Positions 26,414 to 36,203 of a stretch of 64,000 nucleotides of DNA are shown piece by piece. The stretch is from Cellulomonas fimi. GTDB lineage: Bacteria; Actinomycetota; Actinomycetes; Actinomycetales; Cellulomonadaceae. Both the position numbers and the translations under genes were made by a program. A model generated the notes under the pieces. That model made no database searches and was not told the DNA's origin. It was given only the letters and a program-made list of their open reading frames with translations. The stretch spans positions 2,852,001 to 2,916,000 of the forward strand of contig NZ_CP110680.1 of NCBI RefSeq assembly GCF_028583725.1, written 5' to 3'. Numbering within the stretch: the first letter of the stretch is position 1; each line of letters starts with the position of its first letter.

Positions 26414-28585
26414 ATGACGGTCCCCGCACTGCGCCCCTACCCGTCCGCCCACCGCCTCGACCTCGTCGAGGACCTGCACGGTCATCGCGTCGCCGACCCG
26501 TACCGCTGGCTCGAGGACGCGACCGACGCCGACACCCGGGCGTGGTCGCAGGCCCAGGACGAGCTGTACGCCGAGTACCGCCAGACGCTGACCGCGCGCG
26601 TCGGCGACGGCCCGTGGTCCGCGGACCGGCTCACCGCCCGGCTGCGCGAGCTGCTGGGCGCGGGCGTCGTCGGTGCTCCGGCGTGGCGCGGCGACCGGTA
26701 CTTCTTCGTCCGGCGCACCGGCGAGCAGGAGCACGCGGTCGTGCTGGTCTCCGAGCCGGACCCCGACGCGGAGGGCGGGCGCCGCGAGCGCGTGCTGATC
26801 GACCCCGTGGCGCTCGACCCCGCGGGCACGACGACGCTCGACTCGTGGCAGCCGTCGAAGGAGGGGCACCTGCTCGCGTACCAGGTGTCGCACGGCGGCA
26901 CCGAGGAGAGCGTGCTCCACGTGCTCGACGTCGCGACGGGCGAGCTCGTCGACGGGCCGGTCGACCGGGCGCGCTACTCCCCCGTCGCCTGGCTGCCGGG
27001 CGGGGAGGCGTTCTTCTACGTGCGTCGGCTCGCCCCGGACTTCGTGCCCGCCGACGAGCAGCAGTACCACCGTCGTGTCTGGCTGCACCGCGTCGGCACG
27101 TCACCGGACTCCGACGTCGAGGTCTTCGGCGACGGGCTCGACCTGACGAACTACTACGGCGTGTCCGTGTCGCGCGACGGCCGGTGGCTGATCGTGTCCG
27201 CGTCGGCCGGGACGGCGCCGCGCACCGACGTGTGGATCGCCGACCTGACCGCGCCCGGAGGCGTCGAGGCGCCCGCGTTCGTCGAGGTCGCCGTCGGGCT
27301 CGACGCGCAGACGGGCGCGTGGGTCGGGCGTGACGGGCGGCTCTACGTCCACACGGACCTCGACGCGCCGCGCGGGCGCCTCGCGGTCACCGACCCCACG
27401 AGCCCCGGGGTCCCGCACTGGCGCACGCTCCTCGCGGAGGACGAGACGGCGGTCCTGGAGGACGTCGCGTTCACCGACGGGGGCGGCGACGACCGCACGC
27501 CCACGCTCCTGGTCGCGTCGTGGCGGCGGCACACGGTGTCCGAGCTGACGGTGCACGACCCGGCGACGGGCGCACCGCGCGGCACCGTCGGCCTGCCCGG
27601 GCTCGGCTCGGTGTCCGGACTGGTCACGCGCCCCGACGGCGGACCCGACGTGTGGTTCTCCTACACCGACCACACGACCGTCCCGAGCGTCCAGCGCTTC
27701 GACGCGACCACCCGCACCACGACGCTCTGGGCGGCTCCGCCCGGGACGGTCGCGGACGTCCCGCCCGTGCGGGCGCAGCAGGTCGAGGTGACGAGCGCCG
27801 ACGGGACCGTCGTGCGCGCGTTCGTGCTCGCGCGGGCTGACGCGCTCGACGCCGACGGCCGCCCGCACGCGCCCGCGCCGACGATCCTCTACGGCTACGG
27901 CGGCTTCCAGATCTCGCTCGACCCGGCCTACTCGGCCGCGACGCTCGCCTGGGTCGAGGCCGGTGGCGTGTACGTCGTCGCGAACCTGCGCGGCGGCGGC
28001 GAGGAGGGCGAGGGCTGGCACCGGTCGGGCATGCGCGCCCACAAGCAGAACGTGTTCGACGACTTCCACGCGGTCGCGGAGCACCTCGTCGCAGCGGGCT
28101 GGACCACGCCCGACCGGCTCGCCTGCTGGGGCGGCTCGAACGGCGGCCTGCTCGTCGGCGCGGCCCTCACGCAGCGTCCCGACCTTTTCGCGGCCGTCGT
28201 CTGCTCGGCGCCGCTGCTCGACATGGTGCGGTACCAGCGCTTCGGGCTCGGGGTGACGTGGACCGAGGAGTACGGCGACGCCGACGACCCCGTCGAGCTC
28301 GGCTGGCTGCTCGGGTACTCGCCGTACCACCGCGTCGTCGACGGCACCGCCTACCCCGCGACGCTGTTCACCGTCTTCGACGGCGACACGCGCGTCGACC
28401 CGCTGCACGCGCGCAAGCTCGCCGCCGCGCTCCAGGCCGCGACGAGCGCCGACGCCGACCGGTCGCCCGTCCTCGTGCGCCGGGAGACCGGCGTGGGGCA
28501 CGGCGCGCGCGCCCTGTCCCGCTCGATCGCGCTGACCGTCGAGCAGCTGCAGTTCGTCGCCGACCGCACCGGGGCCGCCCGATGA
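26414..28585 (+). CDS. S9-family prolyl oligopeptidase
   Basis: 723 aa. An N-terminal beta-propeller (about 70-430) is followed by an alpha/beta-hydrolase domain. The catalytic Ser is in GGSNGG (Ser575), the Asp in FDGDTRVDPLHARK, and the His in GVGHGA near the C-terminus. The start VPALRPYPSAHRLDLVEDLHGHRVADPYRWLED is the classic POP opening. It cuts short peptides after proline and has no signal peptide. The stop codon overlaps the start of an MscS channel gene (ATGA). Confidence 0.95.
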   Translation: MTVPALRPYPSAHRLDLVEDLHGHRVADPYRWLEDATDADTRAWSQAQDELYAEYRQTLTARVGDGPWSADRLTARLRELLGAGVVGAPAWRGDRYFFVRRTGEQEHAVVLVSEPDPDAEGGRRERVLIDPVALDPAGTTTLDSWQPSKEGHLLAYQVSHGGTEESVLHVLDVATGELVDGPVDRARYSPVAWLPGGEAFFYVRRLAPDFVPADEQQYHRRVWLHRVGTSPDSDVEVFGDGLDLTNYYGVSVSRDGRWLIVSASAGTAPRTDVWIADLTAPGGVEAPAFVEVAVGLDAQTGAWVGRDGRLYVHTDLDAPRGRLAVTDPTSPGVPHWRTLLAEDETAVLEDVAFTDGGGDDRTPTLLVASWRRHTVSELTVHDPATGAPRGTVGLPGLGSVSGLVTRPDGGPDVWFSYTDHTTVPSVQRFDATTRTTTLWAAPPGTVADVPPVRAQQVEVTSADGTVVRAFVLARADALDADGRPHAPAPTILYGYGGFQISLDPAYSAATLAWVEAGGVYVVANLRGGGEEGEGWHRSGMRAHKQNVFDDFHAVAEHLVAAGWTTPDRLACWGGSNGGLLVGAALTQRPDLFAAVVCSAPLLDMVRYQRFGLGVTWTEEYGDADDPVELGWLLGYSPYHRVVDGTAYPATLFTVFDGDTRVDPLHARKLAAALQAATSADADRSPVLVRRETGVGHGARALSRSIALTVEQLQFVADRTGAAR

Positions 28586-29775
28586 GCCGCACGCTCGCGG
28601 GTGCGGTCGCCGCCGCGCCGTCGCCCGCCCCGTCCGAGTCGGACGTCGTCCTGCTGCCGGACGACAAGACGTCGCCCAACGCGTGGCTCGAGTGGTTCCT
28701 CGGGCTCCCGCTGCGGATCCTCATCATCGTCGCGGTCGGCAGCATCACGCTGGTCCTGCTGCGGCGGGCGATCCGCGGCGTCACCGACCACGTCGCCGAC
28801 GGCACCCCGTGGTTCCAGCGCGGCGTCATGCGCCCCCTCGGCGACTCCGACGTCGCCCGCACGCTGCTGCGCGCCGCCGACCCGCTCGCGACCGCCCGCC
28901 GCGCGCAGCGCGCCCGCACGCTCGGGTCGGTCCTGCGGTCGACCGCCACGGTGGTCGTCGGGACGATCATGGTGCTGCTGATCCTCGCCGAGCTCGGGGT
29001 CAACATCGCGCCGTTCATCGCGTCGGCCGGCATCGTCGGCGTCGCGCTCGGCTTCGGTGCGCAGAGCCTCGTCAAGGACTTCCTCACCGGCCTGTTCATG
29101 CTGCTGGAGGACCAGTACGGCGTCGGTGACGTCGTCGACGTCGGCCCCGCGACGGGCACCGTCGAGGCCGTGACGCTGCGCGTCACCAAGATCCGCGACT
29201 CCGACGGCACGCTCTGGTACGTCCCGAACGGGACGATGCTGCGCGTCGGCAACAAGACGCAGGGCTGGGCGACGGCCGTCGTCGAGATCGACGTCGACTA
29301 CTTCGCCGACCTCGACGAGGTGCGCGCGCTCCTGCACGAGGCCGCCGCGCGCGTCGAGGCCGACCCGGCGCTCGGGGCGCACCTGCAGGGCACACCCACC
29401 ATCACCGGGATCGAGCGGCTCAGCGCCGACGCGATCACGCTGCGGCTCAAGGTCCGCACGTCGCCCGCGATGCAGTGGGACGTCGCCCGGGCGCTGCGGA
29501 CCGCGACCCGCGACGTGCTCGAGCGCGCCGACGTGCCGCTCGCGGGCCAGCGCGACCTGCTCAAGGCCCATCGTGACGCGCTCGCGGGCGTGGAGCCGGC
29601 CGCGCAGGCCGCCGAGCCGGACGACGGCCAGGACGACCCCGACCGGGCCACCGGGCCGCAGGACGAGGAGACGCGGGACGCCCCGCCGCCGCGCGACCCG
29701 CACGACACACCCGTGCACGACGCCGTCGAGCAGCGCGACGCGCGCCGTGCGGCACCGCCGAGCGACTCCGCCTGA
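28582..29775 (+). CDS. MscS-family mechanosensitive ion channel
   Basis: 397 aa. Membrane helices lie at about 41-62, 118-138 and 145-170. The third is the Gly/Ala-rich pore helix ASAGIVGVALGFGAQSLVKDFLTG, followed by the beta domain (GVGDVVDVGPATGTVEAVTLRVTKIRDSDGTLWYVPNG). The C-terminal 75 residues are acidic, Pro-rich and probably disordered. It opens under membrane tension and releases osmolytes. The start codon overlaps the peptidase stop by 4 nt, so the two are translationally coupled, though no functional link is known. Confidence 0.93.
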   Translation: MSRTLAGAVAAAPSPAPSESDVVLLPDDKTSPNAWLEWFLGLPLRILIIVAVGSITLVLLRRAIRGVTDHVADGTPWFQRGVMRPLGDSDVARTLLRAADPLATARRAQRARTLGSVLRSTATVVVGTIMVLLILAELGVNIAPFIASAGIVGVALGFGAQSLVKDFLTGLFMLLEDQYGVGDVVDVGPATGTVEAVTLRVTKIRDSDGTLWYVPNGTMLRVGNKTQGWATAVVEIDVDYFADLDEVRALLHEAAARVEADPALGAHLQGTPTITGIERLSADAITLRLKVRTSPAMQWDVARALRTATRDVLERADVPLAGQRDLLKAHRDALAGVEPAAQAAEPDDGQDDPDRATGPQDEETRDAPPPRDPHDTPVHDAVEQRDARRAAPPSDSA

Positions 29776-29814
29776 CGGTCGCCCGGTCGCCGGTGACCGG
29801 GGGCAGGAACGCCA

Positions 29815-29844
29815 CCGGCCGGGCCGCAGGAGCGGTCCGGCCGG
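29815..29844. terminator. Terminator hairpin between mscS-type gene and PTS EIIB
   Basis: A 13-bp stem with one G-T wobble (29815-29827 with 29832-29844) and a 4-nt loop lies between the convergent genes. A smaller hairpin CCGGTC/GACCGG lies just upstream (about 29783-29800). Confidence 0.75.
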
Positions 29845-29857
29845 GAAGGTCGACGGG

Positions 29858-30088
29858 TCAGCGCAGCGACTCGAGCTCCGCCGCCAGGTTGTCGGCCTCG
29901 GGGCCGACGATCACCTGGACGATGTGCCCGGACCGCACGACGCCGAACGCCCCGCTGGCCTTGAGAGCCGCCTCGTCGACCAGGTGGGCGTCGCTGACCT
30001 CCACGCGCAGCCGCGTGATGCACGGCTCCAGGTCGACGACGTTCCCGTCGCCGCCCAGCGCAGCGAGGATCTGCTCTGCCTTGCTCAT
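29858..30088 (-). CDS. PTS glucose/GlcNAc-type EIIB protein
   Basis: 76 aa, a stand-alone EIIB of the glucose superfamily. The phosphorylated cysteine is in LEPCITRLRVEV (Cys23), and GxVxVGPEADNLAAEL closes the domain. It would accept phosphate from an EIIA and pass it to sugar on an EIIC; neither partner is in this window. GTGGGGAGTTCC is a good ribosome binding site. It is divergent from ptsI across 151 bp, so both may share regulation. Confidence 0.93.
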   Translation of the reverse strand: MSKAEQILAALGGDGNVVDLEPCITRLRVEVSDAHLVDEAALKASGAFGVVRSGHIVQVIVGPEADNLAAELESLR

Positions 30089-30134
30089 GGAACTCCCCAC
30101 GTCAGCGGCGCCGGCCGGTCGGCGCGCATCGTCA

Positions 30135-30140
30135 AGCCTA
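30135..30140 (-). promoter_or_regulatory. -10 box TAGGCT for the EIIB gene
   Basis: TAGGCT on the minus strand would start transcription near 30128, about 40 nt before the ATG at 30088. Confidence 0.45.
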
Positions 30141-30209
30141 ACCCCGGTGCGCCCGCGGGGCCGGTGCGTGTCCGGCTGGCATCCGGGCGCCCCGACGGTC
30201 GAGACTGCC

Positions 30210-30238
30210 GTGCAACGTCGACGAGGAGGTCGTTGCAC
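30210..30238 (+). promoter_or_regulatory. Hairpin holding the ptsI ribosome binding site
   Basis: GTGCAACG (30210-30217) pairs perfectly with CGTTGCAC (30231-30238). The 13-nt loop contains GAGGAGG, and the GTG start (30240) follows the stem after 1 nt. The fold could gate ribosome loading on ptsI, or the same palindrome could be a DNA operator. Confidence 0.5.
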
Positions 30239-30239
30239 C

Positions 30240-31931
30240 GTGAGCCCCCACCCGCCCACCGTCGTCACCGGCATCGGGGTCGGCCCCGGCCGCGCGGTGG
30301 GACCCGCAGCGTTCCTGCCCGCGCCGGTCGCCGAGCCGCCGTCCGGACGCCGGCTGCCGCCGGGCACCGACTACGCCGCGCAGGCGGCGCGCGTCGGCGA
30401 GGCGTCCGCACGCGTGCAGGCCGCGCTCGACGCCGCCGCGCTGCGGGCCGAGGGCGAGAGCGCCGACCTGCTGCACGCGACCGCGGCGATCGCGGCAGAC
30501 CCGACGCTCGTCGCCGACGCCGAGCAGCGTGTGCTGACGGACCGCCTCGTCCCCGAGCGCGCCGTGTGGGAGGCGGCCGACGCGGTCGCCGAGCAGTTCG
30601 CGGCCCTCGGCGGCCTGTTCGCCGAGCGGGTGCGGGACATCGAGGACGTGCGCGACCGGCTCGTCGCCGACCTGACCGGCCGCCCCGCGCCCGGCCTGCC
30701 CGAGCGCGACCACGCGTACGTGCTCGTCGCTCCCGACATCGCGCCCGCGCTCGTCGCGACGCTCGACCCCGAGCAGGTGCTCGCGATCGTCACCGGTGCG
30801 GGTGGCCCGACGTCGCACACGGCGATCCTCGCCCGCGCTCGCGGCATCCCGTGCGTCGTCGCGGCGCGCGGGATCGAGGCCGCGCTCGACGAGGGCGACG
30901 AGGTGCTCGTCGACGGCGGCGCGGGCACCGTGACCGTCACGCCGGACGAGGCCCAGGTCGCCGCCGCACGCGCGCTCGCGGCCCAGGTCCGCACGTTCGA
31001 CGGGCACGGCCGCACCGCCGACGGTCACCGCGTCGAGCTGCTCGCCAACGTCGGGAGCCCTCAGGACGCGCTCGACGCCGCCGCGCAGGGGGCCGAGGGC
31101 GTCGGGCTGTTCCGCACCGAGTTCGTCTTCCTCGACCACGACGAGGCGCCCGGCGTCGACGAGCAGGTCGCGGCCTACCGCCAGGTCCTCGCCGCGTTCG
31201 CCGGCCGCAAGGTCGTCGTGCGCACGCTCGACGCGGGAGCCGACAAGCCCCTGCCGTTCCTCGCGGGCGACGTCGAGGCCAACCCCGCGCTCGGCGTGCG
31301 CGGCCTGCGGACGTCCGTCGCGCACCCCGAGGTGCTCGAGGACCAGCTCACCGCGATCGCGCGCGCCGCGGCCGCCGAGTCGGCGACCGTCTGGGTCATG
31401 GCGCCGATGGTGGCGACCGTCGACGAGGCGCAGGAGTTCGTCGCCGCGTGCGCCCGGCACGGGCTCGACACGGCCGGCGTCATGGTCGAGGTGCCGAGCG
31501 CCGCGCTCCTCGCGGGCCCGATCCTCGCGCACGCCGCGTTCGCCAGCATCGGCACCAACGACCTGACGCAGTACACGATGGCCGCGGACCGCGTCCTCGG
31601 TGCCGTCGCGCACCTGTCGTACGCGTGGCAGCCCGCGGTGCTCCAGCTCGTCGCGGCGACCTGCCGCGGCGGCGCGCAGCAGGGGCGGCCCGTCGGCGTG
31701 TGCGGGGAGGCCGCCGCGGTCCCCGCGCTCGCCGTCGTGCTCGTCGGGCTCGGTGTGACGTCGCTGTCGATGACGCCGCGCGCGCTGCCCGACGTCGCCG
31801 CGGTGCTCGCCGCGACCTCGCTCGACGAGTGCCGCCGGCTCGCGACGCTCGCCCTCGCCGCGCCGACGGCCGCCGACGCGCAGGAGGTGGTCCGCGCGGG
31901 GCTCCCGGTGCTCGCCGAGCTCGGGCTGTGA
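30240..31931 (+). CDS. ptsI: PTS enzyme I (phosphoenolpyruvate-protein phosphotransferase)
   Basis: 563 aa, full length. The phosphorylated His is in [12 protein letters not shown] (His193). The PEP-binding barrel has [60 protein letters not shown] and VGVCGEAA with the active-site Cys. It starts the PTS phosphorelay by transferring phosphate from PEP to HPr. GTG 30240 is preceded by GAGGAGG held in a hairpin loop. No ptsH lies next to it. Confidence 0.97.
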   Translation: MSPHPPTVVTGIGVGPGRAVGPAAFLPAPVAEPPSGRRLPPGTDYAAQAARVGEASARVQAALDAAALRAEGESADLLHATAAIAADPTLVADAEQRVLTDRLVPERAVWEAADAVAEQFAALGGLFAERVRDIEDVRDRLVADLTGRPAPGLPERDHAYVLVAPDIAPALVATLDPEQVLAIVTGAGGPTSHTAILARARGIPCVVAARGIEAALDEGDEVLVDGGAGTVTVTPDEAQVAAARALAAQVRTFDGHGRTADGHRVELLANVGSPQDALDAAAQGAEGVGLFRTEFVFLDHDEAPGVDEQVAAYRQVLAAFAGRKVVVRTLDAGADKPLPFLAGDVEANPALGVRGLRTSVAHPEVLEDQLTAIARAAAAESATVWVMAPMVATVDEAQEFVAACARHGLDTAGVMVEVPSAALLAGPILAHAAFASIGTNDLTQYTMAADRVLGAVAHLSYAWQPAVLQLVAATCRGGAQQGRPVGVCGEAAAVPALAVVLVGLGVTSLSMTPRALPDVAAVLAATSLDECRRLATLALAAPTAADAQEVVRAGLPVLAELGL

Positions 31932-32007
31932 CCCGTCTCCGCCGACGGCCGCCGGGGTGACCGACGCCTCGTCCGGGCGAGGACGGGAGCGTGTGAGGAT
32001 GGTCGGC

Positions 32008-32391
32008 GTGAGACCCGACTCGTTCTACGAGGCCGTCGGCGGGCACGACACGTTCGTGCGGCTCGTCGACGAGTTCTACCGCGGCGTCGCCGACGACCCG
32101 GTCCTGCGCCCGATGTACCCCGAGCAGGACCTCGGCCCCGCGGCCCAGCGGCTGACCATGTTCCTCGAGCAGTACTGGGGCGGTCCGACGACCTACGGGG
32201 ACCAGCGGGGCCACCCCCGCCTGCGCATGCGGCACGCGCCGTTCAAGGTCAACCCGGACGCGCGCGACCGCTGGCTGCGGCACATGCGCGTCGCCGTCGA
32301 CTCCCTCGACCTGGCCCCGCTGCACAAGGCCGAGCTGTGGGACTACCTGGAGCGCGCGGCGCACTCCCTGCTCAACACGTTCGAGGACTGA
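32008..32391 (+). CDS. glbO: Group II truncated hemoglobin (trHbO)
   Basis: 127 aa, matching the length of mycobacterial Glb[12 protein letters not shown] opens the fold, [18 protein letters not shown] gives the B10/CD1 tyrosine region, the proximal His is in RMRHAPF (His76), and RWLRHMR supplies the G8 Trp. It binds O2 and may protect respiration under low oxygen or oxidative stress. GTG 32008 is chosen because GAGGATGG is well spaced; ATG 31999 is an alternative start three codons upstream. Confidence 0.93.
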   Translation: MRPDSFYEAVGGHDTFVRLVDEFYRGVADDPVLRPMYPEQDLGPAAQRLTMFLEQYWGGPTTYGDQRGHPRLRMRHAPFKVNPDARDRWLRHMRVAVDSLDLAPLHKAELWDYLERAAHSLLNTFED

Positions 32392-32416
32392 CGCGGGCCG
32401 TGGGACGCTTCGGGGC

Positions 32417-33289
32417 ATGAGCGACGCGCCCGTCTCCCCCACCGCCGCCGTGCTGGACGCCCTCGACCTCGTCCCGGACCCGGCCGTCGCGGACCAGTTC
32501 TCGGGGCACAGCCTGCCCCAGCCCAACGGGCGGGTGTTCGGCGGCCAGGTGCTCGCGCAGGCGCTGCTCGCCGCGGGGCGCACGGTCGACGCCGACCGGC
32601 TCCCGCACTCGCTGCACGGGTACTTCCTGCGCGCGGGCGTCGTCACGGAGCCGATCACGTTCGCGGTCGAGCGGCTGCGCGACGGCCGCTCGTTCACGGC
32701 CCGGCGGACGCACGCGCTGCAGGGCGGCCTACCGATCCTGTCGCTCATCGCGTCGTTCCAGACCGAGCAGGACGGCGTCGACTACGCCGACGAGATGCCG
32801 CACGACGTCCCGGCCCCGGAGGACGTGCCCTCCGCGCTGGACCTGCTGGGGACCATCGACCACCCCGCGGCGAAGTTCTGGGCGCAGGAGTCCGCGTTCG
32901 ACGTGCGGCACGTCGGCGGCTCGATCTACCTCGGCCGCGCGGCGGAGGTGACCGGACGGCAGCAGGTGTGGTTCCGGTCGCGCGACCCGCTGCCGGACGA
33001 CCGCCTCCTGCACCGGGCGCTCCTGGCGTACGCGTGCGACCAGGTGATGCTGGAGCCCGTGCTGCGACGCTCCGGCCGGTCCTGGGTGACGCCCGGCATG
33101 TCGATCGCGAGCCTCGACCATGCGATGTGGTGGCACCGCGACGCGCGCGTCGACGACTGGCTGCTGTACGTGCAGACGTCGCCCAGCGCGCAGGGCGGTC
33201 GCGGCCTCGGGGCGGCGCGGGTGTTCACGCGCGACGGGACGCTGGTCGCGTCGATCGCGCAGGAGGGCATGGTCCGCTTCCCGGACTGA
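32417..33289 (+). CDS. tesB: Acyl-CoA thioesterase II
   Basis: 290 aa, a double hot-dog TesB. The N-terminal half has LPQPNGRVFGGQVLAQALLAAGRTV and LHGYFLRAGV. The second half has DDRLLHRALLAYACDQVMLEPVL and ASLDHAMWWHRDARVDDWLLY, with the catalytic Asp/Gln/Thr set of the family. It hydrolyses medium- to long-chain acyl-CoA. The gap to the globin gene is only 25 bp, so they may share a transcript. No clear ribosome binding site precedes the ATG. Confidence 0.95.
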   Translation: MSDAPVSPTAAVLDALDLVPDPAVADQFSGHSLPQPNGRVFGGQVLAQALLAAGRTVDADRLPHSLHGYFLRAGVVTEPITFAVERLRDGRSFTARRTHALQGGLPILSLIASFQTEQDGVDYADEMPHDVPAPEDVPSALDLLGTIDHPAAKFWAQESAFDVRHVGGSIYLGRAAEVTGRQQVWFRSRDPLPDDRLLHRALLAYACDQVMLEPVLRRSGRSWVTPGMSIASLDHAMWWHRDARVDDWLLYVQTSPSAQGGRGLGAARVFTRDGTLVASIAQEGMVRFPD

Positions 33290-33340
33290 CGGTGACGCGC
33301 TCGCCGCGCGGGACGCGCGTCGTCGGGTGACACTCCCGGC

Positions 33341-34339
33341 ATGGTCCGCCTCCGACGTGTCCGCATCGACGCCCCCGGCTGGACGCGCCGTCGCGCCGGC
33401 AAGGGCTTCGTCTACCTCGACCTGGAGCGCGTGCGGATCACGCAGGACGAGCACCTCGAGCGGATCGTCGGGCTCGCGATCCCGCCCGCGTGGCGCGACG
33501 TGTGGATCAGCCCGTGGCCGAACGGCCACATCCAGGCGGCCGGGCTCGACGACGCCGCGCGCCGCCAGTACCTGTACCACGCGCAGTGGCGGCTGCGCCG
33601 CGACCGGCTCAAGCACGACCACGTGCTCGACGTCGCCCGCCGCCTGCCCGCCGCTCGGCGCCACGTCGAGCGCGACCTCGCCGTGCCGGGCATGCCGAAG
33701 CAGAAGGCGCAGGCGCTCGCGTTCCGGCTGCTCGACCTCGCCTACCTGCGCGTGGGCGGCGAGGGGTACGCCGCGAAGCACGGCTCGTTCGGGCTCGCGA
33801 CGCTGCGCAAGGACCACGTGCGGGTGCTGCCGCCCGAGCCGGGGTCCGACGAGGGGCGCGTGCACCTGCACTTCCCCGCGAAGTCCGGGCAGGTGCGGGA
33901 CACGGTCGTCGAGGACGACGTCGTCGCGACGCTCGTCCGCACGCTCGTGCGGCGGCGCGACGACATGGACGACCTGCTCGCGTGGCAGGACGACGACGGC
34001 GTCTGGCACGACCTGACGAGCGTCGACGTCGGGCAGTACGTGAAGCTGCGGCTGGGCGACGACGCGTCGGCGAAGGACTTCCGGACGTGGCACGCGACCG
34101 TGCTCGCGGCACGCGGCCTGGCCGCCGCCGGGCCCGCCCCGCGCAGCGACCGGGCGCGCCGCAGCGTCGTGACGCAGGTCGTCAAGGACGTCGCCGAGGA
34201 GCTCGGGAACACGCCCGCGGTCTGCCGGGCCTCGTACATCGACACGCGCGTCGTCGACCTGTGGGAGCGCGGGGAGACGATCCGCCCGACCCGGTCGCAG
34301 CGCGTCGCGGAGCGCGAGACGTTGCGGCTGCTCTCGTGA
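33341..34339 (+). CDS. DNA topoisomerase IB (poxvirus-type)
   Basis: 332 aa. The N-terminal domain contains KGFVYLD, IPPAWRDVWISPWPNGHIQAAG and ARRQYLYHAQWRLRRD. The catalytic domain has LRVGGEGYAAKHGSFGLATLRKDHV (first Arg/Lys) and ends with CRASYIDTRVVDLWE, whose Tyr299 forms the 3'-phosphotyrosine. These enzymes relax supercoils without ATP. Bacterial copies are common in soil actinobacteria and proteobacteria. The gene lies 51 bp after tesB; nothing in the context suggests a specific role. Confidence 0.93.
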   Translation: MVRLRRVRIDAPGWTRRRAGKGFVYLDLERVRITQDEHLERIVGLAIPPAWRDVWISPWPNGHIQAAGLDDAARRQYLYHAQWRLRRDRLKHDHVLDVARRLPAARRHVERDLAVPGMPKQKAQALAFRLLDLAYLRVGGEGYAAKHGSFGLATLRKDHVRVLPPEPGSDEGRVHLHFPAKSGQVRDTVVEDDVVATLVRTLVRRRDDMDDLLAWQDDDGVWHDLTSVDVGQYVKLRLGDDASAKDFRTWHATVLAARGLAAAGPAPRSDRARRSVVTQVVKDVAEELGNTPAVCRASYIDTRVVDLWERGETIRPTRSQRVAERETLRLLS

Positions 34340-34394
34340 CGCCCGTCCGCCGGCCCGACGTGCGGGCCGCGCGCCGTCCACGGAGACTGCCTCG

Positions 34395-36203
34395 ATGAGC
34401 CCCCACGACGCCGCACCGCCACCCACCCAGCCGTCGGACGGCTCGATGGTGGCCGACGCGCCGGGTGCCGACGACGCCGCGCTCGCGCCCGAGCCGGTCG
34501 CCGCGACCCTGCCCGGGCTCGTGCCGGGACCCGGTCCCGACGGACGCCCGCGCCCGGACGCCCCGCTCGTCGCGGTCACGGGCGTCACCGGCTACGTGGG
34601 CGGTCGGCTCGTGCCCGAGCTGCTGTCCGCGGGGTACCGGGTGCGCGCGCTCGCGCGCTCGCCGCAGCGCCTGCGCGGGCGGCCCTGGGTCGGCGACGTC
34701 GAGGCGGTCGAGGCCGACGCGTCGGACCTCGACCAGATCCGGGCGGCCCTGGAGGGGGTCGAGGTCGCGTACTACCTCATCCACTCGCTCGGGTCGGGTC
34801 GCACGTTCGAGTCGCGGGACCGCACGACCGCGCTCACGTTCGCCCGCGCGGCGCGCGAGGCGGGCGTGCGACGAATCGTCTACCTCGGCGGCCTGTACCC
34901 CGAGGGCGAGGACCTGTCGCCGCACCTCGCGTCGCGCACCGAGGTCGGCGAGATCCTGCTCGCGTCGGGCGTCCCGACGACCGTCCTTCGCGCCGCCGTC
35001 ATCCTGGGCTCGGGCTCGGCGTCGTTCGAGATGATGCGCTACCTCACCGAGCGCCTGCCCGCGATGACGGTGCCCCGCTGGGTCGAGAACCGCATCCAGC
35101 CCATCGCGATCCGCGACGTGCTGCGCTACCTCGTGGGCGCCGCGTCGATGCCGCCCGCGGTCAGCCGCGGGTTCGACATCGGCGGCCCGGAGGTCCTCAC
35201 GTACCGCGACATGATGCAGCGCTACGCGGCCGTCGCCGGCCTGCCCCGCCGCGTGATCGTCGGCGTCGGCGTCCTGACGCCGCGGCTGTCGAGCCTGTGG
35301 GTCTCGCTCGTGACTCCCGTGCCGGGCGGGCTCGCGCGGCCGCTCGTCGAGTCGCTCGTGCACGAGGTCGTGTGCGACGAGCACGACATCGCCCGCTGGG
35401 TGCCCGACCCGCCCGACGGGCTCGTCGGCTTCGACCGGGCCGTGCGCCTCGCACTGCGTCGCGTCCACGACGCGGCCGTGTCGACGCGCTGGTCGTCCGC
35501 GTCCGCGCCGGGCACGCCGAGCGACCCGCTGCCGTCCGACCCGGGCTGGGCCGGCGGCTCGCTGTACGTCGACGAGCGGCGGGTCACCGTCGACGCGTCT
35601 CCCGCGGCGCTGTGGCGCGTGCTGGAGTCCGTCGGCGGCGAGAACGGGTGGTACTCGTGGCCGCTCGCGTGGCGCGTGCGCGGGCTGGGCGACCGGCTCG
35701 TCGGCGGGCCGGGGCTGCGGCGCGGGCGGCGCGACCCGTGGCGGCTGCTCGTCGACGACGCCGTCGACTTCTGGCGCGTCGAGGAGGTCGAGCCGGGACG
35801 GCTCCTGCGGCTGCGGGCCGAGATGCGTGTCCCCGGTCTGGCGTGGCTCGAGCTGCGCGTCGAGACCGACGACGACGCGGGCACGGACCGCGACGGCGCC
35901 GCGGAGGACCGCTGGCGTCGGCCGCCCGCCGTGTTCGCGCAGCGCGCGCTGTTCCACCCCCGCGGGCTCCTCGGCCAGCTCTACTGGTGGTCGGTCGCGC
36001 CGTTCCACGGCGTCGTGTTCGGCGGGATGCAGCGCAACGTCGCGCGCGCCGCCGAGCGCGCGGAGCGGGCCCGCACGGACCGGGTGCGCGCGGACCGCCC
36101 GGCGTCGGCACCGGCGGGGACGGCAGCGGCGGGAACGGCACCGGTGGGAACGGCACCGACCAGCGACGACCGGCGGCCGTCGGACGCGGCGGCGGGCGCA
36201 TGA
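34395..36203 (+). CDS. SDR-type NAD(P)-binding protein fused to DUF2867
   Basis: 602 aa. After a Pro-rich N-terminus, an atypical SDR domain begins at about residue 56 (VAVTGVTGYVGGRLVPELLSAGYRVRALAR). It includes YYLIHSLGSG and IVYLGGLYP. The second half (about 380-550) is DUF2867 (PAALWRVLESVGGENGWYSWPLAWRVRG ... PRGLLGQLYWWSVAPFHGVVFGGM). The C-terminal 60 residues are Arg-rich, then a Gly-Thr-Ala repeat. Fused SDR-DUF2867 proteins are of unknown function. The stop overlaps the GT2 gene start by 4 nt (ATGA). Confidence 0.85.
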   Translation: MSPHDAAPPPTQPSDGSMVADAPGADDAALAPEPVAATLPGLVPGPGPDGRPRPDAPLVAVTGVTGYVGGRLVPELLSAGYRVRALARSPQRLRGRPWVGDVEAVEADASDLDQIRAALEGVEVAYYLIHSLGSGRTFESRDRTTALTFARAAREAGVRRIVYLGGLYPEGEDLSPHLASRTEVGEILLASGVPTTVLRAAVILGSGSASFEMMRYLTERLPAMTVPRWVENRIQPIAIRDVLRYLVGAASMPPAVSRGFDIGGPEVLTYRDMMQRYAAVAGLPRRVIVGVGVLTPRLSSLWVSLVTPVPGGLARPLVESLVHEVVCDEHDIARWVPDPPDGLVGFDRAVRLALRRVHDAAVSTRWSSASAPGTPSDPLPSDPGWAGGSLYVDERRVTVDASPAALWRVLESVGGENGWYSWPLAWRVRGLGDRLVGGPGLRRGRRDPWRLLVDDAVDFWRVEEVEPGRLLRLRAEMRVPGLAWLELRVETDDDAGTDRDGAAEDRWRRPPAVFAQRALFHPRGLLGQLYWWSVAPFHGVVFGGMQRNVARAAERAERARTDRVRADRPASAPAGTAAAGTAPVGTAPTSDDRRPSDAAAGA

